From NCBI RefSeq assembly GCF_030694575.1, contig NZ_JAUYUS010000023.1:62001-126000 (forward strand): a DNA stretch of 64,000 nt, written 5' to 3'. A model generated the notes under the pieces. That model worked only from the letters and a program-made list of their open reading frames with translations, had not been told where the DNA came from and did not search any database. Position numbers and translations under genes: made by a program. The stretch comes from Parvibaculum sp. (GTDB lineage: Bacteria; Pseudomonadota; Alphaproteobacteria; Parvibaculales; Parvibaculaceae). Below, one piece after another: positions 49,602 through 56,995 of this stretch (its first letter is position 1; each line of letters starts with the position of its first letter).

Positions 49602-50813
49602 TCACCGGCGCAACGGCAAAACCGTAACGATTCCGCCCGCTTTGAGGGGGGGCGCCTGAGGCGGGCGGACGATGAGGCACGAAGCACCCGAAAGGACGGA
49701 GAGCATCGAACTATCCTGAATCTCGAAGGGTGTGGCGACGTGGAGTTCGCCCGGCACGTGGTCGAGACCGGCGCGGATGTAGTCTTCGCGGGGACCGTTC
49801 GCGGGCAGGTCGCGGCCGAGCCGCGCGAGCGTCGTGTGAAGGGCGCTGTCGCCGCCCTGCATGCGTACGATGGCGGGACGGAGGAAGAGGGTAGCGCAGA
49901 CAAGCGCGGATACGGGGTTCCCCGGTAGGCCGAGCATAGGCAGGTCGCCGAGCTTGCCGAACATCAGCGGTTTTCCGGGCCGCATCGCGACCTTCCAGAA
50001 GTCGATGTCGAGGCCGAGCGGTGTGAGCGCTTCCTGCACCAGATCGTGATCGCCGACGGAAGCGCCGCCGAGCGTGACGAGCATGTCGGCGTCTTTCGCG
50101 CGGCTGGCCGTTTCGCGGATGCTGCCGACCTTGTCGGGCGCGATGCCGAGATCGAGCGGTATGCCGCCGGCCTCGACGATGAGCGCCGCAAGCCCGTCAT
50201 TGTTGGACGAAACGATCTGGTTGGGACCGGGTTCGGAGCCCGGCCGCACGAGCTCGTCGCCGGTCGAGAAGAAGGCGATGACAGGCCGCCTGTAAACGCT
50301 GAGCAGCGGCAGGTTCATGGCGGCGGCAAGCGCGATATCGGCGGGCGAGAGCTTGCGCCCGACCGGCATGCCGGCATCGCCGGTGCGGAAGTCGAGACCG
50401 CAGACGCGGACGTGCTGACCTGCTTTCGCCGCCTCGTTGACGATCACGATATCGCCGTCGCGCGAGGTGTCTTCCTGGATGACGATGGTATCGGCGCCGC
50501 GCGGCAAGGGCGCGCCGGTGAAGATGCGGACGGCTTCGCCCTCACGCAGATTTTCTTCATGGGCACCGCCCGCAGGCGCCATGCCGACGACCTTGAGACG
50601 GACGGGAACCGTGGAGACATCGGCAGCGCGCACGGCATAGCCATCCATCGCGGAAAGATCGGCGGGCGGCTGTGTGCGCCGTGCGATCGCTTCTTCCGCG
50701 AGCACGCGGCCAAGCGCTTGCGCGAGCGGGACGTTCTCCTTTTCGGTGGTATGAAGCGCGGAGAGAATGCGCGCCCGCGCTTCCTCGACCGGAAGAAGAG
50801 GTTGCTGTGCCAT
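49602..50813 (-). CDS. moeA: Molybdopterin molybdenumtransferase MoeA
   Basis: This enzyme inserts molybdate into adenylylated molybdopterin in molybdenum cofactor synthesis. The 403-residue protein has the N-terminal linker DLSAMDGYAVRAADV near residue 48. The core is ADTIVIQEDTS, FSTGDELVRPG, GGASVGDHDLVQEAL near residue 245, and GLPGNPVSALVCATLF, all matching MoeA. It starts three bases after moaC, so the two form an operon. Downstream, lexA has its own promoter. Confidence 0.96.
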   Translation of the reverse strand: MAQQPLLPVEEARARILSALHTTEKENVPLAQALGRVLAEEAIARRTQPPADLSAMDGYAVRAADVSTVPVRLKVVGMAPAGGAHEENLREGEAVRIFTGAPLPRGADTIVIQEDTSRDGDIVIVNEAAKAGQHVRVCGLDFRTGDAGMPVGRKLSPADIALAAAMNLPLLSVYRRPVIAFFSTGDELVRPGSEPGPNQIVSSNNDGLAALIVEAGGIPLDLGIAPDKVGSIRETASRAKDADMLVTLGGASVGDHDLVQEALTPLGLDIDFWKVAMRPGKPLMFGKLGDLPMLGLPGNPVSALVCATLFLRPAIVRMQGGDSALHTTLARLGRDLPANGPREDYIRAGLDHVPGELHVATPFEIQDSSMLSVLSGASCLIVRPPQAPPLKAGGIVTVLPLRR

Positions 50814-50816
50814 ATG

Positions 50817-51299
50817 CTACTTCGCCTTGTAGTCGCCCGACTTGCCGCCGGATTTGTGCGTCAGCCTTATGTCGCCGATCCGCATGCCGCGGTCGACCGC
50901 CTTCGCCATGTCGTAGATCGTGAGACAGGCGACGCTGACCGCCGTGAGCGCTTCCATTTCGACACCTGTCTGGCCCGAAACTTTCACCGTTGCCTCGACT
51001 TCGACAGTGTTTTGCGCGGTGTCGGCGTGAAGTTCGACTTCGACTTTGGTTATGGCGAGCGGGTGGCAAAGCGGTATGAGATCGGCCGTCCGCTTTGCCG
51101 CCATGATGCCCGCGAGACGCGCGACTTCGAGCGCGTTTCCCTTCTTGAGGCCGTCCTCGAGAATGAGTTTCAGCGTCGCCGGTTTCATCGTCACGCGGCC
51201 TTTCGCCGTCGCGCTGCGCGAGGTGACGGCTTTCGCCGATACGTCCACCATGCGCGCGGCGCCATGCTCGTCGAGATGCGTGAGCTTCTTTTTCGCCAT
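50817..51299 (-). CDS. moaC: Cyclic pyranopterin monophosphate synthase MoaC
   Basis: This enzyme completes cyclic pyranopterin monophosphate formation from the MoaA product in molybdenum cofactor synthesis. The 160-residue protein has [20 protein letters not shown] near residue 7, [20 protein letters not shown] near residue 52, [16 protein letters not shown] near residue 74, and [20 protein letters not shown] with the catalytic Lys further on. It is three bases from both its neighbours, the GNAT gene upstream and moeA downstream. Confidence 0.96.
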   Translation of the reverse strand: MAKKKLTHLDEHGAARMVDVSAKAVTSRSATAKGRVTMKPATLKLILEDGLKKGNALEVARLAGIMAAKRTADLIPLCHPLAITKVEVELHADTAQNTVEVEATVKVSGQTGVEMEALTAVSVACLTIYDMAKAVDRGMRIGDIRLTHKSGGKSGDYKAK

Positions 51300-51302
51300 G
51301 GT

Positions 51303-51815
51303 TTATACGAGTTCCTTGCGCATGAAGCATCGCCGGTCGAGCGGCAGGCCGATGTCGTCCTCGTGATAATGCGCGAGGAGGAGGGCCGGCGTCCACTCAT
51401 CCTCGGGAACGATCCTGAAGCCGCATGAGGCATAGAACGGTGCGTTCCATGCGATGTCGCGGAAGGTCGACAGAGTGACGGCTTTCGACCCGTTTTCCTT
51501 GGCCCAATCGCATACGGCCTCGACGAGCGAACGCCCCAGACCCTTGCGGCCGTGATCCGGATGGACCGACAATTCGAAGATATGGATGGACCGGTCCAGA
51601 GGCGCGGCGAGGATGAAACCGACCGGCATATCGTTCAGTACAGAGACGAATACGGCGCCGCTGCGTGCGTTGGCACGGATGAATTTTATGTCGGTTGGCT
51701 CGTGCGATGCGATCTCCGGAAGGCCCGCTTCGATGAAAGCCTTGCCGGCAGCGCCCTCGATGGCGCCAAACAGTTGAAACTCCTCAGGTTTTGCCTGTCT
51801 TATGAGGTAATTCAT
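51303..51815 (-). CDS. GNAT family N-acetyltransferase
   Basis: This 170-residue protein has the GNAT acetyl-CoA binding fold. ELSVHPDHGRKGLGRSLVEA near residue 77 carries the Q/RxxGxG/A pyrophosphate loop (HGRKGLG). NAPFYASCGFRIVPEDEW near residue 124 is the C-terminal motif B. The acceptor substrate is unknown. It is the first gene of a probable GNAT-moaC-moeA operon, with gaps of only three bases. A Pho-box-like triple repeat lies 19-47 bases upstream of its ATG, which would govern the cluster if functional. Confidence 0.88.
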   Translation of the reverse strand: MNYLIRQAKPEEFQLFGAIEGAAGKAFIEAGLPEIASHEPTDIKFIRANARSGAVFVSVLNDMPVGFILAAPLDRSIHIFELSVHPDHGRKGLGRSLVEAVCDWAKENGSKAVTLSTFRDIAWNAPFYASCGFRIVPEDEWTPALLLAHYHEDDIGLPLDRRCFMRKELV

Positions 51816-51833
51816 GGAGATATCCCGCAGCCT

Positions 51834-51862
51834 CTGTCACGCAACTGTCACAAAAATGTCAT
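51834..51862. promoter_or_regulatory. Pho-box-like triple direct repeat
   Basis: CTGTCAC-GCAA-CTGTCAC-AAAA-ATGTCAT gives three 7-base repeats spaced by four bases (11-bp period). This matches the layout of PhoB half-sites (CTGTCAT with 4-base A/T-rich spacers). It is located just upstream of the GNAT-moaC-moeA cluster, but the repeats read on the plus strand, opposite to those genes. Confidence 0.5.
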
Positions 51863-51904
51863 GTAGCGCGAGGGGCGTGAAGACGATGTTCGAAAATAAA
51901 CAGG

Positions 51905-51978
51905 CCGGGGATAAAGGAAGCGCACTTGTCCCCGGTTTCGGCCAGGCACGAAACGCGCGCGACCGTATTTATCCCCGG
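51905..51978 (-). terminator. Three-copy motif forming alternative hairpins after trpC
   Basis: CCGGGGATAA (51905-51914) is the exact complement of TTATCCCCGG (51969-51978) and differs by one base from the complement of TTGTCCCCGG (51926-51935). In the trpC transcript either upstream copy can pair with the last one, giving mutually exclusive stems. It begins immediately after the trpC stop. A simple terminator is possible, but no long T-run follows. Confidence 0.5.
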
Positions 51979-52776
51979 TCAGGCGGGAGGAGCGAGCAAC
52001 GCACGGGTTGCCGCCTCCACGTCCGCCTGCCGCATCAGGCTTTCACCGACCAGAAACGTCCGTACACCGACTTTTGAAAGACGCGCGAGATCGGCCGGCG
52101 CGAAGATTCCGCTTTCGCCCACGATGAGCCGGCCGGCAGGCACCAGAGGCGCGAGCCGCTCGGTCGTGGCGAGGGTCGTTTCGAAGGTCTTCAGGTTCCG
52201 GTTGTTGATCCCGAGGAGAGGGCTTTTCAGCTCAAGCGCGCGGGCGAGTTCCTCCTCGTCGTGAACCTCGACCAGCACATCCATCTTCCAGCCGAAAGCG
52301 GCCTCCTCGATCTCGCGGGCTTGCGCGTCCGAGACGGCGGCCATGATGATGAGGATGGCATCGGCGCCCATCGCCCGGGCTTCCGCCACCTGGTAGGTGT
52401 CGTACATGAAATCCTTGCGGAGGACCGGCAGCGACACCGCGGCGCGGGCGGCGGACAGGTAGTCCGGCGCACCCTGGAAGGAGGGGCCGTCGGTAAGGAT
52501 CGAAAGGCAGGTGGCGCCGCCCGCCTGATAGGCGCGGGCGAGAGCGGGCGGATCGAAATCCGCGCGGATGAGACCCTTGGACGGGCTTGCCTTCTTGATC
52601 TCGGCGATGAGGGCGTAGGACCCTGTGTCGATGCGGGCGCGAAGCGCGGACGCGAAGCCGCGCACGGGACCGGTGGCGCGGGCCGCATCCTCGACGGTGG
52701 CGAGCGGACGGGCGCGCTTCGAGGCGGCGATCTCGTCGAGCTTGTAGGCGCCGATCTTTTCGAGGATGTCAGACAT
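51979..52776 (-). CDS. trpC: Indole-3-glycerol phosphate synthase
   Basis: This TIM-barrel enzyme makes indole-3-glycerol phosphate from CdRP in tryptophan synthesis. The 265-residue protein has [20 protein letters not shown] near residue 57, with the catalytic Lys. [20 protein letters not shown] near residue 119, [15 protein letters not shown] near residue 185 and [12 protein letters not shown] follow. It is monofunctional, not fused to TrpF. Its start overlaps the trpD end by eight bases. Confidence 0.97.
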   Translation of the reverse strand: MSDILEKIGAYKLDEIAASKRARPLATVEDAARATGPVRGFASALRARIDTGSYALIAEIKKASPSKGLIRADFDPPALARAYQAGGATCLSILTDGPSFQGAPDYLSAARAAVSLPVLRKDFMYDTYQVAEARAMGADAILIIMAAVSDAQAREIEEAAFGWKMDVLVEVHDEEELARALELKSPLLGINNRNLKTFETTLATTERLAPLVPAGRLIVGESGIFAPADLARLSKVGVRTFLVGESLMRQADVEAATRALLAPPA

Positions 52777-53794
52777 GGACCTTACCGTTCGAAACGGCGA
52801 CGAGTTTCGCGAGCGTTTCCCGTGCCGCGCCGCTGTCGATCGCCTTCGCGGCGATGGCGGCGCCTTCCTTCAGCGTCGAAGCCTTGCCCGAAACGATGAG
52901 CGCGGCGGCGGCGTTGAGCAACACGATATCGCGGTAAGCCCCTGCTTCGCCATCGAGAAGACGGCGGATTGCGTCTGCGTTCTGCGCCGGATCGCCACCC
53001 TTGAGGTCTTCGATCGAGGCGCGCTTGAGGCCCGCTTCCTCGGGCGTCACCTCGAAAACGCGGATAGCGCCGTTTTTAAGTTCGGCGACCGCGCTCGGGC
53101 CCGTGGTCGTGAGTTCGTCCATGCCGTCGGAGCCGTGAACCACCCAGGCGCTTTCGGATCCGAGGTTGCGCAGCACCTCGGCAAAGGGCTTGACCCATTC
53201 GGCGGCGAAGACACCGAGCAGTTGCCGCTTCACAAGGGCGGGATTGGAGAGGGGCCCCAGCATGTTGAAGATCGTCTTGATGCCGAGATCGCCGCGTACG
53301 GGAGCGATATGTTTCATCGCCAGGTGATGCGCCTGCGCGAACATGAAGCCGATGCCGGCCTCGCCGATACAGGCGGCAATCGTCTCGGGCGCGATGTCGA
53401 GCTTGACGCCGAGTTCCTGCAGCGCGTCGGCGGTGCCGGAAAGCGAGGACGCCTTGCGGTTGCCGTGCTTGGCGACGGGAACGCCCGCCGCCGCGACGAC
53501 GATGGCGGTCGCGGTCGAGATGTTCCATGTGCCGACGCCGTCGCCGCCCGTGCCGACGATGTCGATGGCATCCGCCGGCGCCGTGACGCGGAGCGCCTTT
53601 TCGCGCATGACGGTGGCGCCCGCCGTGATTTCGGTGACGGTTTCGCCGCGCACGCGCAGGCCCATCAGGAAGGCGCCCAACTGCGCGGGTGTCGCCTCGC
53701 CGGACATGACGATTTCAAAGGCGGCGCGCGCCTCGGCGGCGTCGAGCGCGCGGCCTTCGGCGAGGCGCGCGATGATGATTTTGAAATCGGTCAT
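52769..53794 (-). CDS. trpD: Anthranilate phosphoribosyltransferase
   Basis: This enzyme joins anthranilate and PRPP. The 341-residue protein from ATG 53794 has the PRPP-site motif [20 protein letters not shown] near residue 82, [20 protein letters not shown] near residue 110, and [20 protein letters not shown] near residue 168. A TTG four codons upstream is unneeded. It sits 19 bases downstream of the trpG stop, so trpG-trpD-trpC form one operon. Confidence 0.97.
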   Translation of the reverse strand: MTDFKIIIARLAEGRALDAAEARAAFEIVMSGEATPAQLGAFLMGLRVRGETVTEITAGATVMREKALRVTAPADAIDIVGTGGDGVGTWNISTATAIVVAAAGVPVAKHGNRKASSLSGTADALQELGVKLDIAPETIAACIGEAGIGFMFAQAHHLAMKHIAPVRGDLGIKTIFNMLGPLSNPALVKRQLLGVFAAEWVKPFAEVLRNLGSESAWVVHGSDGMDELTTTGPSAVAELKNGAIRVFEVTPEEAGLKRASIEDLKGGDPAQNADAIRRLLDGEAGAYRDIVLLNAAAALIVSGKASTLKEGAAIAAKAIDSGAARETLAKLVAVSNGKVHV

Positions 53795-53813
53795 GGCCCC
53801 CCGCAAAACTCCC

Positions 53814-54407
53814 TTACGCCAGCTCGCGCGTGTTCATGCCCGCGATCTGCAGGAAGTTGCGCAGGATGTCGTGGCCGTGTTCGGAGGCGATGCTTTCCGG
53901 ATGGAACTGGACGCCGTGGATCGGCAGCTCCCTGTGCTGCGCGCCCATGATGATCCCGTCGGTCGTCCATGCCGTCACTTCGAGGCAATCGGGCAGGCTC
54001 TCGCGCTCGACGATCAGCGAGTGATAGCGCGTCGCCTCGATGGGGCTCGGCAGGTACTGGAAGATGCCCTTGCCGCCATGATGGATGGCGCTGAGCTTGC
54101 CGTGCATGAGGGTGGGCGCGCGCACGACCTTGCCGCCGAATGCCTGTCCGATGGCCTGATGGCCGAGACAGACGCCGAGCAGCGGAATGCGGTGCGCGGC
54201 GGCGGCCTGAATGAGGTCGAGGCAGATGCCGGCCTTGTCGGGGTCGCAGGGGCCGGGCGAGAGCACGATCGCCTGAGGGCGGCTGGCCAGCGCCTCGTTG
54301 ACCGTGATCTTGTCGTTGCGATGGACGACCGCCTCCGCGCCCAGTTCCCCCAGGAAATGGACGAGGTTGTAGGTGAAGCTGTCGTAGTTATCGATGAGCA
54401 GCAGCAT
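53814..54407 (-). CDS. trpG: Anthranilate synthase component II (glutamine amidotransferase)
   Basis: This subunit supplies ammonia from glutamine to TrpE. The 197-residue class I amidotransferase has [20 protein letters not shown] at the N-terminus. The catalytic Cys is in [17 protein letters not shown] near residue 80, and the His-Glu pair is in [14 protein letters not shown] near residue 170. It is separate from trpE, which lies 1.1 kb upstream across an accessory insertion, so trpG probably needs its own promoter in the 54408-54480 region (TATATAGG is present there). Confidence 0.97.
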   Translation of the reverse strand: MLLLIDNYDSFTYNLVHFLGELGAEAVVHRNDKITVNEALASRPQAIVLSPGPCDPDKAGICLDLIQAAAAHRIPLLGVCLGHQAIGQAFGGKVVRAPTLMHGKLSAIHHGGKGIFQYLPSPIEATRYHSLIVERESLPDCLEVTAWTTDGIIMGAQHRELPIHGVQFHPESIASEHGHDILRNFLQIAGMNTRELA

Positions 54408-54680
54408 GGCGGTATCCCTGAAACGGCCCGGAATGGGGGCCGCACGGTCTTTATATAGGCGTTAGGGGGCAGGTGGGGCAAGGTCAGTTGGGTTGGCGGG
54501 TTTGGGTACAACGCGGCGTGGAGGAAGGCGACTATTTGGTTGGTAGCCTTGCATGCGCGGAATTTCCGCAACGCAGCAACGCCGCGAGGCTGAGGGCGAT
54601 AGAGGGAAATGGCTTTACGAGGAGTATTTCGGTTGCTTACGCTGCCCTTATGGATGCCGAAACAATTGTTGGAGGCGAAC

Positions 54681-54887
54681 ATGAGCAACGCGAGTTCCTT
54701 GGCCAAGAAGATAGCGGAAGGCACATTGACAATGGTCTCTGCAATTTCGGCCCTTACTGGATTTAATCAGAGTGAGATTGAGCGGCTAATCTCTCAGGGG
54801 GAAGCGGCGCTTGACCAGAATCGCAAGGAGCAGGTTGTACGGGCTCAGCGCGAAATTGAGTCGGCCATCCGATCCCGTAACTGGTGA
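54681..54887 (+). CDS. Small protein of unknown function (possibly truncated)
   Basis: This 68-codon ORF begins at ATG 54681, five bases after a perfect GGAGG. The product is largely helical: SNASSLAKKIAEGTLTMVSA, then ISALTGFNQSEIERLISQGE, and a Lys/Arg/Glu-rich end ending in RSRNW. No family is recognised. Third positions are AT-richer than in the flanking trp genes. The frame stays open for 76 further codons past the TGA (see the pseudogene entry). This may therefore be the surviving N-terminal piece of a longer protein. Confidence 0.5.
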   Translation: MSNASSLAKKIAEGTLTMVSAISALTGFNQSEIERLISQGEAALDQNRKEQVVRAQREIESAIRSRNW

Positions 54888-55118
54888 GCTGGCAAAGTCG
54901 ACGATGAGGGTAACATTTACGACCTCGATAATCCTGAGAGGCGAATCGGGCGCATTTATGAATCAGATGGAAGTTTAACCCTGTTCTGTGCGCAGCAAGA
55001 CGAATTCAGTTGCTGGATCGCGTGCAATGTACTCCGTACAAAGATAAATCTACTCGAAAAATATATTTTTGCTGTCTGGGATGCCCGCATGTTCCGGAAA
55101 CGAGGCATGTCCAGGTAA
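54681..55118 (+). pseudogene. ORF interrupted by in-frame TGA, beta-flower-like C-terminal half
   Basis: Reading the same frame from ATG 54681 through the TGA at 54885-54887 to the TAA at 55116-55118 gives 145 codons. The second half has no ATG, GTG or TTG until near its end, so it is not an independent gene. It reads GKVDDEGNIYDLDNPERRIG, then RIYESDGSL. That D-G-x-I-Y-D...IG-x-I rhythm recalls beta-flower repeat proteins. A nonsense mutation, sequencing error or readthrough could explain the stop. Resemblance is from memory. Confidence 0.5.
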
Positions 55119-55161
55119 CCACCGGTCCCCGGTTCCGGCTGGGTGAGGAAAGGAGCCTGCG

Positions 55162-55392
55162 ATGTACTCTGTGTTGTGCACTTGGATTTCCCTAGATGGG
55201 AAAGAGAACGGAACCACAATGGACTTTTCCATCGATGACCTTGGAACGGCAAGGCGACGTGCCGACTCATATGGAATTAAAGACGTACCACTTTCATCAG
55301 AAAGATACGGGTCTGTAGAGGTAATATTCTTTTGGGTTTTCGATATGACACAAAGCAAAGCTGTCTACAAAGCCAGACCTTTCCGTCCCTGA
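55162..55392 (+). CDS. Small orphan protein of unknown function
   Basis: This 76-residue ORF has ATG 55162 seven bases behind AAAGGAG. The product begins MYSVLCTWISLDGKENGTTM and continues with a mixed alpha/beta pattern (FSIDDLGTARRRADSYGIKD, then SVEVIFFWVFDM). There is no signal peptide or recognised family. Base composition is AT-richer than the trp genes on either side, which suggests acquisition or relaxed selection. It reads opposite to trpE and ends 94 bases from the trpE stop. Confidence 0.45.
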   Translation: MYSVLCTWISLDGKENGTTMDFSIDDLGTARRRADSYGIKDVPLSSERYGSVEVIFFWVFDMTQSKAVYKARPFRP

Positions 55393-55486
55393 ACCGAAGG
55401 GACTAACCAAGTCTCTGCCCCGCTTTCGGCGTCGCTGCTATCAAGAACCAGTCCCGTCGAGCCGACAATGGCACGCGGGTTTTCGC

Positions 55487-56995
55487 CTACTGCCTCTTCC
55501 CCGCCTGCGAGGCGTAGCGCACCGCTTCTTCCGCTGCGCGGAAGAGGGCCTTGGCCTTGTTGATGCTTTCCTGATGCTCGCCCTCGGGGCTTGAATCCGC
55601 GACCACGCCGCCGCCCGCCTGGACGTACATCTTGCCGTCCTTGACGATGGCGGTGCGGAGCACGATGCAGGTATCCATTTCGCCGGCGGCCGAGAAATAG
55701 CCGACGCAACCGGCATAGGGGCCGCGCTTTTCGAGTTCGAGTTCGTCGATGATTTCCATGGCGCGGACTTTCGGCGCGCCGGAAACGGTGCCTGCCGGGA
55801 AGCCCGCGACGAGGGCGGAAATCGCGTCATAGGCGGGATCGAGGTCGCCTTCGACGTTCGAAACGATATGGATGAGGTGCGATGTGTACTGGAGCGCGAA
55901 ACGCTCCGTCACCTCGACCGAACCGATCTTCGAGACGCGGCCGACATCGTTGCGCCCGAGATCGAGCAGCATGAGGTGTTCGGCGCGCTCCTTCGGATCG
56001 GCGAGGAGCTCTTCGGCGATCGCTTCGTCTTCCGCCTTGTTCTTTCCGCGGTGGCGCGTGCCCGCGATGGGGCGGATGGTGACGCGGTTGTTCCGGACAC
56101 GGACGAGAATTTCCGGGCTCGAGCCGACGATGGAGAAATTCTCGAAATTCAGGAAGTAGAGGAAGGGCGACGGGTTGATGCGGCGGAGCGCCCGGTAGAG
56201 CGCGAAGGGCGGCAGCTCGAACGGGGCCTCGAAACGCTGCGAGAGGACGACCTGGAAGATGTCGCCGGCGGCGATATATTCCTTCGCGCGGGCGACCATG
56301 CCGAAATAGGCATCCTTGGGCGTGTTCGAGCGCGGCTCTTCGAGCGGGCCGATCTCGGCGTCGCGGTGAAGATGCGGCAGCGCCGTGTCGAATTCGGCGA
56401 CGACATCGGTGATGCGCTCGTTGGCCCGCGTATAGGCGGCGCGCGCGCTGACGCCGGGCTCCGGCCGCACGGGCGTGACGACGGTGACCTCGTCCTTCAC
56501 GGAATCGAAAACGGCGATGATGGTCGGGCGGATGAAGATGCCGTCCGGCAGGCCGAGCGCGTCGGGATTCTCGTTCGGCAGGTGCTCCATCAGGCGCACC
56601 GTGTCGTAGCTCATATAGCCGAAGACGCCGGCGGCCATCGGCGGCAGTTCCTCCGGCAGGTCGATGCGGCTTTCCTCGATGAAGGCGCGCAGGCTCTTCA
56701 GCGCGCCGCCGGGGCAGGGCTCATAGGTATCGTCGAAGCGGGCCTTGCGGTTCAACTCCGCCTTGTCGCCCCGCGTCCGCCAGATCGCATCGGGTTTGAG
56801 GCCGATGATCGAATAGCGGTTGCGGCTGTCGCCGCCCTCGACGGATTCGAGCAGAAAGCTGTTCGGCTTTCCGTCGGCGATCTTGAGCATCGCGGAGACG
56901 GGCGTCTCGAGATCGGCGACGAGCCGCGTGTAGACGACCTGCGCCGTGCCTGCATTGTACGCCGCTTCGAAGCTGGCGTAGTCGGGCGAGATCAT
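55487..56995 (-). CDS. trpE: Anthranilate synthase component I
   Basis: This enzyme converts chorismate to anthranilate using ammonia from TrpG. The 502-residue protein has an N-terminal regulatory part with LLESVEGGDSRNRYSIIGL near residue 48, containing the LLES Trp-feedback element. The chorismate-binding core includes VVLSQRFEAPF, PIAGTRHRGKN near residue 325, DLGRNDVGRVSK, and FPAGTVSGAPKVRAMEIIDE near residue 422. The ATG overlaps the ppiD stop (ATGA), so trpE is coupled to ppiD. Confidence 0.97.
   Translation of the reverse strand: MISPDYASFEAAYNAGTAQVVYTRLVADLETPVSAMLKIADGKPNSFLLESVEGGDSRNRYSIIGLKPDAIWRTRGDKAELNRKARFDDTYEPCPGGALKSLRAFIEESRIDLPEELPPMAAGVFGYMSYDTVRLMEHLPNENPDALGLPDGIFIRPTIIAVFDSVKDEVTVVTPVRPEPGVSARAAYTRANERITDVVAEFDTALPHLHRDAEIGPLEEPRSNTPKDAYFGMVARAKEYIAAGDIFQVVLSQRFEAPFELPPFALYRALRRINPSPFLYFLNFENFSIVGSSPEILVRVRNNRVTIRPIAGTRHRGKNKAEDEAIAEELLADPKERAEHLMLLDLGRNDVGRVSKIGSVEVTERFALQYTSHLIHIVSNVEGDLDPAYDAISALVAGFPAGTVSGAPKVRAMEIIDELELEKRGPYAGCVGYFSAAGEMDTCIVLRTAIVKDGKMYVQAGGGVVADSSPEGEHQESINKAKALFRAAEEAVRYASQAGKRQ

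Noticed and set aside
51905-51978. DnaA boxes or a replication origin suggested by TTATCCCC
   Set aside because: The motif departs from TTATCCACA at the positions that matter, and no AT-rich unwinding region or dnaA/dnaN neighbourhood is present.
54885-54887. Selenocysteine codon in the interrupted ORF
   Set aside because: No SECIS-like stem is evident directly after the TGA and the protein shows no redox motif; nonsense mutation or error is simpler.
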